From contig JAPUKM010000024.1 in the NCBI GenBank assembly GCA_027295645.1, positions 1 to 14,372 on the forward strand: DNA of 14,372 nt, written 5' to 3'. The DNA is from Chloroflexota bacterium. GTDB lineage: Bacteria; Chloroflexota; Dehalococcoidia; Lucifugimonadales; JAPUKM01. The notes beneath the pieces are model-generated. The model searched no databases. It was not told the origin of the DNA and saw only the letters and a list, made by a program, of their open reading frames with translations. Made by a program: the position numbers and the translations under genes. Below, one piece after another: positions 8,431 through 14,372 of this stretch (positions are counted from its first letter, which is position 1; every line of letters begins with the position of its first letter).

Positions 8431-8454
8431 GTCTACGACCATGTAGACGCGTCT
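8431..8454. promoter_or_regulatory. Overlapping palindromes, possible operator
   Basis: GTCTAC (8431-8436) and GTAGAC (8443-8448) form a perfect inverted repeat with a 6-base centre. The right arm also belongs to a perfect 10-base palindrome, AGACGCGTCT (8445-8454), so three related half-sites lie side by side. The site is between the divergent DDN-like and hydrolase genes, 22 bases upstream of the DDN-like ATG. It could be a repressor operator or an mRNA hairpin; no regulator gene is nearby. Confidence 0.35.
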
Positions 8455-8492
8455 TGTCCGTAGGTAGATGCTGCAGCTCCCTCGCCGGTTCC

Positions 8493-8521
8493 AGGATAAG
8501 CCCCGTGGGGGCACAGGGCAA
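8493..8521 (-). promoter_or_regulatory. Candidate promoter for the DDN-like gene
   Basis: Read on the minus strand, TTGCCC (8521-8516) and TATCCT (8498-8493) are 17 bp apart, each 4 of 6 to consensus. The spacer contains the dyad GCCCC-GTG-GGGGC (8500-8512), a possible protein-binding site. Transcripts would start near 8486, upstream of the 8431-8454 palindromes. Confidence 0.3.
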
Positions 8522-8559
8522 CAGGGATGGCCGCGGGGTGATCTGAATTGCTATTCCAG

Positions 8560-8588
8560 TTGACAATCACCGGGCTCGGACATACGAT
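8560..8588 (+). promoter_or_regulatory. Candidate promoter for the alpha/beta-hydrolase gene
   Basis: A perfect TTGACA (8560-8565) is followed after exactly 17 bp by TACGAT (8583-8588, 4 of 6). The -10 overlaps the possible ATG at 8587, so a transcript from here would begin near 8595 and would need a later start codon (TTG 8629 or ATG 8647). Confidence 0.45.
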
Positions 8589-9453
8589 GCGCCAGATAGC
8601 GGATCATGACCAACCTCAGAGGCTAGCGTTGACAGCACCCACTCCAATGCTGGGAACCGACCACTATATCTACCGTCGAGACGGCAGGGTTTACGTCCAT
8701 AAGGTGGGCGGCGGGGAGCCCGTTATCTTCCTCCACGCAGTGGGCCTGAGCGGATGGACCTGGCGACACAGCATTGACCAATTCGCCCAACGCTTCACCT
8801 GCTACAACATAGACCTGCCAGGGTACGATCGCTCAGACACGCCGCTGAGGCAGTACTCGATGGACGACTTTGCCCAGGCCGTTCTGGAAGTAGTCGACGG
8901 CCTGGGCCTAGAGCGCACAAACATCGTCGCTGACCATAGCGGATCGATCATCGCGGCAATAATGGCAGGCAAGCATCCGAAGCGGGTACACAGGATGGTC
9001 CTGGATGGGCTGCCGTACTGGAGCAGGCAGACGGGAGAGATGATTTGGGAGAAGTTCTTTCTCCCGAATTATACGGATACAACCTCATACCACATACCTG
9101 TCGAACCGTTTATGACGTGGGAGCAGTTCCATGAAGCAACACCAAACTTTGATCGAGAGTTCTGGGCCAAGCACGAGGAGATAAATCAAAGGAGCAGACT
9201 CTGGCATCGGTTGAGCCAGGAGGCGAATGCCAAATTTGACGTTGAGGCCCTGGGCCCTACAGTAAGGACTCCCACGCTCCTGGTCTACGGAGACGGTGAT
9301 CCCCTGCGACGCGGAGAGGAGAAGGCCAACAATGGGATCCGCGGCTCCGAACTCCAGGTAGTCGAAGGCGCCCCTGGACCGGCTCACATGTTCCAGCCCG
9401 ATGAATTCGCCACATTGTCGATCGCCTTCCTTTCCGGCCCGCTCAAACAGTAG
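8587..9453 (+). CDS. Alpha/beta-hydrolase-fold protein with altered catalytic triad
   Basis: The fold is clear: GEPVIFLHAVGLSGWTW (oxyanion-loop region), NIDLPGYDRSD, the nucleophile-elbow region NIVADHSGSIIAA, then KHPKRVHRMVLDG, TLLVYGDGDPL and FQPDEFATLSIAFL. Numbering from ATG 8587 gives 288 residues. An ungapped comparison with the usual LVGHSLGG elbow puts His117 at the nucleophile place. The usual acid is kept as Asp238. At the usual G-A-G-H catalytic-His place there is Gly264, although His267 is three residues later. It may therefore be non-hydrolytic, use another mechanism, or be a binding protein. The start is uncertain: ATG 8587 lacks an SD and overlaps a candidate -10; TTG 8629 has AGAGG six bases before it; ATG 8647 is also in frame. 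All keep the whole fold. The DinB-like gene follows after 145 bp. Confidence 0.85.
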   Translation: MRQIADHDQPQRLALTAPTPMLGTDHYIYRRDGRVYVHKVGGGEPVIFLHAVGLSGWTWRHSIDQFAQRFTCYNIDLPGYDRSDTPLRQYSMDDFAQAVLEVVDGLGLERTNIVADHSGSIIAAIMAGKHPKRVHRMVLDGLPYWSRQTGEMIWEKFFLPNYTDTTSYHIPVEPFMTWEQFHEATPNFDREFWAKHEEINQRSRLWHRLSQEANAKFDVEALGPTVRTPTLLVYGDGDPLRRGEEKANNGIRGSELQVVEGAPGPAHMFQPDEFATLSIAFLSGPLKQ

Positions 9454-9598
9454 CCCGATTCATGCCGAGCTATCTGCGTATGACCGATCGTTCGTGGGGG
9501 GCTACTCAGCTGAAGGACCTGCTCGGTTTGCTATCTGGACCGACGCTACGTCATGCTGGCATACGTTGACAGACCGATTCGAAACCAAAGGAGGCGAG
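9454..9598. other. Intergenic leader before the DinB-like gene
   Basis: This 145-bp gap contains TTGACA (9566-9571), but no -10 element can follow at a workable distance before the SD, so it is probably chance. The AAAGGAGG ribosome binding site is at the right end. An open frame from ATG 9401 crosses the gap and overlaps the hydrolase gene; its residues look like nothing, so I treat it as non-coding. Confidence 0.5.
9587..9594 (+). promoter_or_regulatory. Shine-Dalgarno that sets the DinB-like start at 9599
   Basis: AAAGGAGG ends four bases before ATG 9599. It marks this ATG as the real start rather than the in-frame ATG at 9401, which lies inside the hydrolase gene. Confidence 0.8.
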
Positions 9599-10141
9599 AT
9601 GAGCCACAATACCCACATACTAGTCGCCAACGCATACAGCGCGACCCATGATCGCGCCATGGAGCTTGTCAAAGACCTCACTGAGACGCAGCTCTCCTGG
9701 AGAGCCGACGAAATGGCCCCCTCCGTCCGGTTCCACGTGTGGCATGTAGCCAGGTGGGCCGACCTTGTACAGGAGATCTTCAACGGGGCCGGGACACAAC
9801 TATGGGATCAGGACCATCTCGGCGAGCGCTGGGGGTTTCCCATGGGCGGTCTCGGCACAGCAGAGGCAGGCGGAGGCATAGATGATGCTACCGCTCTGAA
9901 GTTGCCGCTGCCGGAGAAGGAGCCATTGCTGGAGTACGGCCTTCGAACCTTTGCAAAGTCCAACCAGGCCGTGACAACAGCCGCCGAGGCGACGGTCGAC
10001 CGGGTGCGTATAAACACAGCGGCGGCGGAATACTTTGGAGAAGAGGCTGCCTTCGTGGACATCGTACTGAGAATGCTCCGACACGATAACAGGCACGTCG
10101 GCAATATCGAATCGCTGCGTGGGCTGTTGGGACTAAGCTGA
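9599..10141 (+). CDS. DinB-fold protein (DinB_2-like, putative metal-dependent)
   Basis: A 180-residue four-helix-bundle protein of the DinB/YfiT superfamily. Three His residues sit where this family binds a divalent metal: His49 (HVWHVARWAD) at the end of helix 2, and His162 and His166 (RHDNRHVGNI) in the last helix. Helix 1 (residues 8-31) and the WRADEMAPS turn also fit. Family members include thiol transferases (mycothiol or bacillithiol dependent), maleylpyruvate isomerase-like enzymes and DNA-damage-induced proteins; nothing here chooses between them. The middle loop around residues 80-95 is Gly-rich. There is no signal peptide. The flavoprotein GTG follows 17 bp after the stop, so the two are probably cotranscribed, which argues for a metabolic rather than DNA-repair role; that is inference. 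Confidence 0.82.
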   Translation: MSHNTHILVANAYSATHDRAMELVKDLTETQLSWRADEMAPSVRFHVWHVARWADLVQEIFNGAGTQLWDQDHLGERWGFPMGGLGTAEAGGGIDDATALKLPLPEKEPLLEYGLRTFAKSNQAVTTAAEATVDRVRINTAAAEYFGEEAAFVDIVLRMLRHDNRHVGNIESLRGLLGLS

Positions 10142-10158
10142 GCGGGCGTAAGCCAACC

Positions 10159-11544
10159 GTGAACGAGCGATTACAAGCAAGTTGGGACACTGACACTGAC
10201 GTCGTGGTCGTCGGAGCGGGAGGATGTGGAATGGTCGCATCCCTGGCGGCTGCCGAGCAGGGTGCCCGGGTGGTCCTGCTTGAAAAAACCGGCCGGCCGG
10301 GTGGCAACACCGCTATGAGCCAGGGAATGATTCCTGCTGCTGGGACGCGTTTCCAGAGCCAAGCGGGGATTCATGACTCCCCGGAGTTGATGGCACAGGA
10401 CATATTCAGAAAGAACAACCGGGAGAGTGACGCTGCCCTCACCCTTTTGCTTTGTGCACAGTCAAAACATCTCGTCGAATGGCTGGTAGACGTGATCGGG
10501 ATCGATCTGAGACTGGTCACTGAGTTCGCCTATCCCGGACACACCCGGTTCCGCATGCATGCCCCCCCAACATGGACCGGGCAATCCCTTGTGGCAGACC
10601 TGGTCGAAGCGGTGCGCGAGAGGGACAAGATTCTCGTTGCGCTGAACACCCCTGTTCGCTCACTCGTGACCGACGATCATGGCGACGTGGTCGGAGTCAT
10701 AGCTGGGACAGAGGCCGGCGAAAGAATCAAGTGTCGAAAAGTTATCCTTGCCCTCAACGGATTCGGGGCCAATCCGGATATGATCCGGCAGTATTGTCCC
10801 ACGATTGCCACGGCCATCTACCACAACCATCCCGGCAACACCGGAGACGGTATCGAGTGGGGTACGCAGCTTGGGGCAGCCTTGGAGAATATGGGGGCGT
10901 TCCAGGGTCATGCCTCCGTATCATATCCCGACAACATCATGGTGACCTGGGCAGTTATGATGAGCGGGGGGATACTGGTCAACAGGGATGGGAACCGGTT
11001 CGGCGACGAAACCAAGGACTACTCGGCGTACGCACTTGATGTGCTGGATCAGCCGGAGGGACTGGCATTCGACATATTTGGCGAGGAGTCGTATGAGATT
11101 GCTGCCAAGGGATCTGAGTTCCAGGAGTTGATGAGGACCCAAGCGATCAAAAAGGCCGGCACAATTGAGGAACTGGCTGGTAGTTTGAATATAGACGGCC
11201 AAAACCTTGAGAGAACTATCGGTGATTACAACCTGGCAAGGTCCAGTGGTGGAGACACATTCGGGCGGACCGATTTTGGCAGTAGTCTGAGCACCCCGCT
11301 ATTCGGCATTCAGGTGACCGCAGCCCTGTTCCATACACAGGGCGGACTCAGGGTCGACTCACGCGCACGACTGCTTCGCAGCAATGGTGACGTAGTACCG
11401 AACCTCTACGCCGGTGGCGGGACGGCGGTCGGAATATCCGGCTCCGGCCCGGCGGGGTATCTATCTGGCAACGGGCTCCTCACCGCGCTGGGCTGGGGCA
11501 AGATTGCCGGCGAGGACGCCGCTCGGACCATTCTGGGTCTCTGA
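10159..11544 (+). CDS. FAD_binding_2 flavoprotein (fumarate reductase / ketosteroid dehydrogenase-like)
   Basis: This 461-residue protein is an FAD-dependent oxidoreductase of the fumarate-reductase-flavoprotein superfamily. The dinucleotide fold begins VVVVGAGGCG (15-24), followed by LLEK and RPGGNTAMSQG. The late FAD motif PNLYAGGGTAVG and the active-site-region HTQGGL (His392) are present. In fumarate reductases a substrate-binding Arg lies in an NRLGGN motif; here the aligned stretch reads GYLSGN with Tyr434, so a plain fumarate or succinate enzyme is unlikely. Relatives include ketosteroid dehydrogenases and tricarballylate dehydrogenase, desaturating or reducing a C-C bond next to a carbonyl or carboxylate. 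No Tat signal, haem motif or membrane segment is seen, so it is probably cytoplasmic. GTG at 10159 has no strong SD; no other start fits before the FAD fold. The substrate is unknown. Confidence 0.9.
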   Translation: MNERLQASWDTDTDVVVVGAGGCGMVASLAAAEQGARVVLLEKTGRPGGNTAMSQGMIPAAGTRFQSQAGIHDSPELMAQDIFRKNNRESDAALTLLLCAQSKHLVEWLVDVIGIDLRLVTEFAYPGHTRFRMHAPPTWTGQSLVADLVEAVRERDKILVALNTPVRSLVTDDHGDVVGVIAGTEAGERIKCRKVILALNGFGANPDMIRQYCPTIATAIYHNHPGNTGDGIEWGTQLGAALENMGAFQGHASVSYPDNIMVTWAVMMSGGILVNRDGNRFGDETKDYSAYALDVLDQPEGLAFDIFGEESYEIAAKGSEFQELMRTQAIKKAGTIEELAGSLNIDGQNLERTIGDYNLARSSGGDTFGRTDFGSSLSTPLFGIQVTAALFHTQGGLRVDSRARLLRSNGDVVPNLYAGGGTAVGISGSGPAGYLSGNGLLTALGWGKIAGEDAARTILGL

Positions 11545-11569
11545 ACGTACCTCCAGTAGCGACTTCAGC

Positions 11570-12697
11570 ATGGAACACAAGGCATCAATCCCAATAGAAT
11601 TGCTGACTACCACAAACCAGCTATCTGCCCTGGGCTCCATCCTATCTCACGAAACAATAATCGCCATCGACACTGAATCTGATAGCGGGCATAGATACCC
11701 CGAGAAGGTGTGCTTGATTCAGATTGGCACCAGTAGAAAGGTGTATCTGATCGATACACTTTCGCTTGAGGACATGAAGCCGATCGGTGAGGTGCTGCGA
11801 GACCCCGGTGTGATCAAGGTGATACAGGGAGCCGACTACGACATACGGTGCCTGGATAGACAATGGGGCTTTAGCATCCGGAACGTTTTCGACACATCCA
11901 TTGCGGCTCAGTTTGCGGGCGTGAAGAAATTCGGACTGTCGTCCCTGACGGAGAGCTTGCTTGGAGTACATATCCAGAAGGACGCTCGCCTTCAACGGGG
12001 TGACTGGTCAAGACGGCCACTGACAACCGAGGCTCTGAATTACGCGGCCACAGACGTCTGGTATCTCCCTGCCATTCACAGAGTCCTGGAAAAGCAACTC
12101 CTCGCTCTGGGTCGGAGCAGTTGGGTCTCTGAGGAGTGTTCTCGCCTGGAACAGATCCGCTCCACACCCCCGGACCCGGACAGCGCATTCTTGTCGGCAA
12201 AGGGCATCGGCAAACTTGATGGGCAGGCAAGAGCTGTTTTTCGCCGCTTGTACACCCTTCGAGAATCCGAAGCTCGGCGGCGTGACCGACCTCCCCACTA
12301 TGTCCTGTCGAACGAATCGTTAGTGCAATTGGCTTCAAATCCAGCGACCGACCTCTCGGAAATTCATCAGTTGAAGGGAGATCTGAACGGTCGTTTCGGC
12401 GGGCTGGTGAGATCCGCTCTGCGCAAAGGTGTCGCTGACCCACCTATTACAACGGCTGGGCGTGAGCGGGAAAAAGCGATGACACCCACCGAGTCCGGGC
12501 GTTTGCAGCGACTCAAGAGGTGGAGAACCGACCAGGCAAACTCCCTGGCAATTGAGCCAAGTCTGGTTTGGCCAATGGCAAGCCTGAAGAGGCTGGCAAG
12601 GGCTCCGGGCTCGCTTGATGTTGAGATAGAATCGGCTGAAGTGCGGCATTGGCAACGCGAGCAGTTTCTTGAACACCTCTCCCACGCTCTCGCCTAG
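11570..12697 (+). CDS. rnd: Ribonuclease D-type 3'-5' exonuclease with HRDC domains
   Basis: RNase D trims 3' ends of tRNA and other structured RNAs. The protein is 375 residues, as in E. coli Rnd. The DEDDy exonuclease domain shows Asp34 and Glu36 (IDTES), Asp91 (ADYDIRCL) and Tyr158/Asp162 (YAATDVWYL). HRDC domain 1 spans about residues 206-285 (AKGIGKLDG to VLSNESLVQLA) and a second HRDC-like segment runs about 310-372 (LQRLKRWRTDQANSLAIEPSLVWP), the arrangement known from RNase D. The start at ATG 11570 matches the natural N-terminus, 25 bp after the flavoprotein stop; a longer open frame to 11414 overlaps the flavoprotein and has no family residues. No good SD is seen. It is less GC-rich by eye than the purine genes. 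The symbol is by family and layout; exact RNA targets are not known. Confidence 0.93.
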   Translation: MEHKASIPIELLTTTNQLSALGSILSHETIIAIDTESDSGHRYPEKVCLIQIGTSRKVYLIDTLSLEDMKPIGEVLRDPGVIKVIQGADYDIRCLDRQWGFSIRNVFDTSIAAQFAGVKKFGLSSLTESLLGVHIQKDARLQRGDWSRRPLTTEALNYAATDVWYLPAIHRVLEKQLLALGRSSWVSEECSRLEQIRSTPPDPDSAFLSAKGIGKLDGQARAVFRRLYTLRESEARRRDRPPHYVLSNESLVQLASNPATDLSEIHQLKGDLNGRFGGLVRSALRKGVADPPITTAGREREKAMTPTESGRLQRLKRWRTDQANSLAIEPSLVWPMASLKRLARAPGSLDVEIESAEVRHWQREQFLEHLSHALA

Positions 12698-12901
12698 CGC
12701 TCATTCGCTTTGCTGACCACATTGCGCCAGAAAAGCCCCCTGCACTACCCACGGGTACCTTGCGTTCCGGAGAGTGATCGACTAGTTTGAAAGGCAGACC
12801 GTCAGCTTCCCATTCAGGTGTGTTCACCCCCCGTCGCCGCCATTTCCATCGCTATTGAAGTGGTCGGAGGGTAATCGAACCACACAGGTCACACAGGCAA
12901 C
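12698..12901. other. Intergenic region RNase D / ABC-F
   Basis: This 204-bp gap has no open frame that looks real. It includes a short dyad, TACCC-AC-GGGTA (12746-12757), and a TTGAAA (12787-12792) without a fitting -10. I see neither a convincing promoter nor a terminator. Confidence 0.45.
12881..12897 (+). repeat. Direct repeat CACACAGG x2 before the ABC-F start
   Basis: CACACAGG occurs at 12881-12888 and 12890-12897 with a 9-base period. The second copy ends four bases before the ABC-F ATG, so its ACAGG may serve as a weak ribosome binding site. Confidence 0.45.
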
Positions 12902-14372
12902 ATGCTCAGCGCCTCCAACATCAGCAAGGCCTACGGAGACCGGGTTCTGTTCAGTGGCCTCACCCTCAACGTCGCGGCCGGAGAGCGCATTGCTCTCATA
13001 GGCCCAAACGGCTCCGGCAAGACCACCCTCCTGGACATCCTGGCCGGCCATACCTCCCCGGACACCGGAAGCATATCCAGGCATCGCAACACCACTATAG
13101 GCTATCTCAAACAAGAGCCCGTTCGGTTTGCCGGCAAAACACTGCTCCAAGAGGTGCTGGAGTCATCTTCAGAGGTGACCGCCCTTAGGGACAGGATCGC
13201 CGCCACCCATGAGTCCCTTTCATCGGAGACCGGCTCCGACAACCAGGGCAAGCTGCTACGACAACTCGGCCAGCTTGACACGGCGCTGGAGGCGGCTGAC
13301 GGAGACTACCGGGACCACCAAGCCAAGGCGATCCTCTCCGGACTGGGCTTTAAGCAAAGCGACCTCTCCCGACCGCTCAGCGAGTTCAGCGGCGGCTGGC
13401 TTATGCGTGCCTCGCTGGGCAAGCTGCTTTTCAGGAAGCCGGACGCGTTGCTCCTGGACGAGCCAACCAATCACCTGGACCTTGACGCAAACCTGTGGTT
13501 TGAGAAGTACTTGACCTCCTTCCGTGGCACCGTGGTCGTCACCTCTCACGACCGGGCTTTCCTGAACCAGATAGCAACCATGGTGCTGGCTATTGAGTCG
13601 GACGGAGTGGTGCTCCTCAAGGGCACCTATGACGACTACCTCATCGCCCGCGAACAGTCCCTTCAAATCAAACAGGCGGCCGTGGCCAGGCAGGAGCGCG
13701 AAGTCCAGAGGCAAATGCGCTTCGTCGAGCGCTTTCGCTACAAGGCCCGGAAAGCCAGCCAGGTCCAGAGCCGCCTGAAGCGCCTTGAGAAGGTACAACG
13801 CATTCAACTGCCCAGGGCCACCAAGAGGGTCCACTACTCCTTCCCGGAGCCGTCACGCAGCGGCGTTTATGCAATCTCTCTTACCAACGTGAGCAAGTCC
13901 TACGGCGCTCACACCGTCTACCGCGGTCTGAACCTGGTCCTGATGCGCGGTGACCGGGTCGCCCTGGTTGGACCCAACGGCGCCGGCAAGACCACCATGC
14001 TGAAGATCCTGGCGGGTGTCCTTCCCTTTGAGGAGGGTGAGCGGAAGACCGGCCACAACGTGGTAACAGCCTACTATGCGCAGCATGTGCTGGAGCTCCT
14101 CAACCCCGCTAACACGCTCATCGAGGAGCTCCAGCAGGCTGCACCCGATGAATCGGACCAGAACCTGCGGCACACCCTCGGTGGCTTCCTGTTCAGCGGC
14201 GACGATGTCCGCAAGCCCATATCCGTGTTGTCAGGTGGAGAAAAGGCGCGGGTGGCCCTGGCCAAGCTGCTGCTCCAACCAAGTAACCTGCTGCTCTTGG
14301 ACGAACCAACCAACCACCTGGACATATCCTCCAGGGAGATACTCACGGACGCCCTCAGTGACTATCGCGGCA
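12902..14372 (+). CDS. ABC-F family ATPase, C-terminus beyond the window
   Basis: ABC-F proteins have two ABC ATPase domains in one chain and no membrane part; they act on ribosomes (translation factors or antibiotic-resistance proteins). The frame is open from ATG 12902 to the window end (490 codons). Domain 1: Walker A GPNGSGKTT (34-42), signature FSGGWLMR, Walker B LLLDEPTNHLD (Asp186, Glu187), His switch TSHDRAFL. A charged linker follows around residues 250-300 (basic, Arg/Gln/Lys-rich), where the P-site tRNA interaction motif lies. Domain 2: Walker A GPNGAGKTT from Gly357, signature LSGGEKARVALAKLL, Walker B LLLLDEPTNHLD (Asp467, Glu468). Both catalytic Glu are kept. The His switch of domain 2 and the C-terminus are cut off by the edge, not by mutation. 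The subfamily (Uup, YheS, EttA or resistance type) cannot be fixed. Confidence 0.95.
   Translation, partial: MLSASNISKAYGDRVLFSGLTLNVAAGERIALIGPNGSGKTTLLDILAGHTSPDTGSISRHRNTTIGYLKQEPVRFAGKTLLQEVLESSSEVTALRDRIAATHESLSSETGSDNQGKLLRQLGQLDTALEAADGDYRDHQAKAILSGLGFKQSDLSRPLSEFSGGWLMRASLGKLLFRKPDALLLDEPTNHLDLDANLWFEKYLTSFRGTVVVTSHDRAFLNQIATMVLAIESDGVVLLKGTYDDYLIAREQSLQIKQAAVARQEREVQRQMRFVERFRYKARKASQVQSRLKRLEKVQRIQLPRATKRVHYSFPEPSRSGVYAISLTNVSKSYGAHTVYRGLNLVLMRGDRVALVGPNGAGKTTMLKILAGVLPFEEGERKTGHNVVTAYYAQHVLELLNPANTLIEELQQAAPDESDQNLRHTLGGFLFSGDDVRKPISVLSGGEKARVALAKLLLQPSNLLLLDEPTNHLDISSREILTDALSDYRG

Noticed and set aside
8410..8514. 35-residue extension of the DDN-like protein
   Set aside because: The family starts at MTTPNDWN, an SD precedes that ATG, and the extension covers the palindromes and candidate promoter.
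9566..9571. TTGACA before the DinB-like gene as a promoter
   Set aside because: A 16-18 bp spacer would put the -10 on the Shine-Dalgarno sequence, leaving no leader for translation.
9401..9598. N-terminal extension of the DinB-like frame from ATG 9401
   Set aside because: It overlaps the hydrolase gene, shows no family residues, and AAAGGAGG directly precedes ATG 9599.
11414..11569. N-terminal extension of RNase D from ATG 11414
   Set aside because: It lies inside the flavoprotein gene and encodes Arg/Pro/Ser-rich shadow sequence; starting at 11570 gives the normal RNase D length.
12858..12884. tRNA-like string on the minus strand (GGTTCGATTACCC near a gene edge)
   Set aside because: The T-stem does not pair and no anticodon or D arm can be drawn, so it is neither a tRNA nor a convincing attachment-site remnant.

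Overview
The window is a GC-rich bacterial chromosome segment, almost fully coding, with 11 complete or near-complete genes and one gene that runs off the right edge. I see no tRNA, rRNA, insertion sequence, integrase, CRISPR array or phage gene. The gene mix suggests a free-living actinobacterium-like or Chloroflexota (Dehalococcoidia/SAR202-type) lineage: de novo purine genes beside a two-domain CaiB/BaiF CoA-transferase, a deazaflavin (F420)-type nitroreductase, and FAD/SDR/hydrolase accessory enzymes. This assignment is inference from gene content only; no marker gene here settles it.

Left part (1-7031): purF and purM lie 2 bp apart. They are followed by a large fused class III CoA-transferase with its own likely promoter, a small SRPBCC-fold protein, then purH. 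Two non-purine genes therefore sit among three purine genes. PurF, PurM and PurH catalyse the first, fifth and last two steps of IMP synthesis.

Middle part (7032-11544): an accessory stretch with a short-chain dehydrogenase (+), a convergent F420-type nitroreductase-family gene (-), then an alpha/beta-hydrolase-fold protein, a DinB-fold protein and a GC-start FAD_binding_2 flavoprotein (all +). Base composition looks less GC-rich by eye than in the purine genes. Members of such families often act in breakdown or modification of lipophilic or aromatic compounds, but no substrate can be read from the sequence.

Right part (11570-14372): an RNase D-type 3'-5' exonuclease with HRDC domains and an ABC-F ATPase, cut off by the window end.

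The points most worth a second look are two apparent losses of catalytic residues in otherwise intact genes. The second half of the CoA-transferase has Ser where the family has its catalytic Asp. The alpha/beta-hydrolase has His at the nucleophile position and Gly at the catalytic-His position. I found no convincing evidence of a wholly new multi-gene system.
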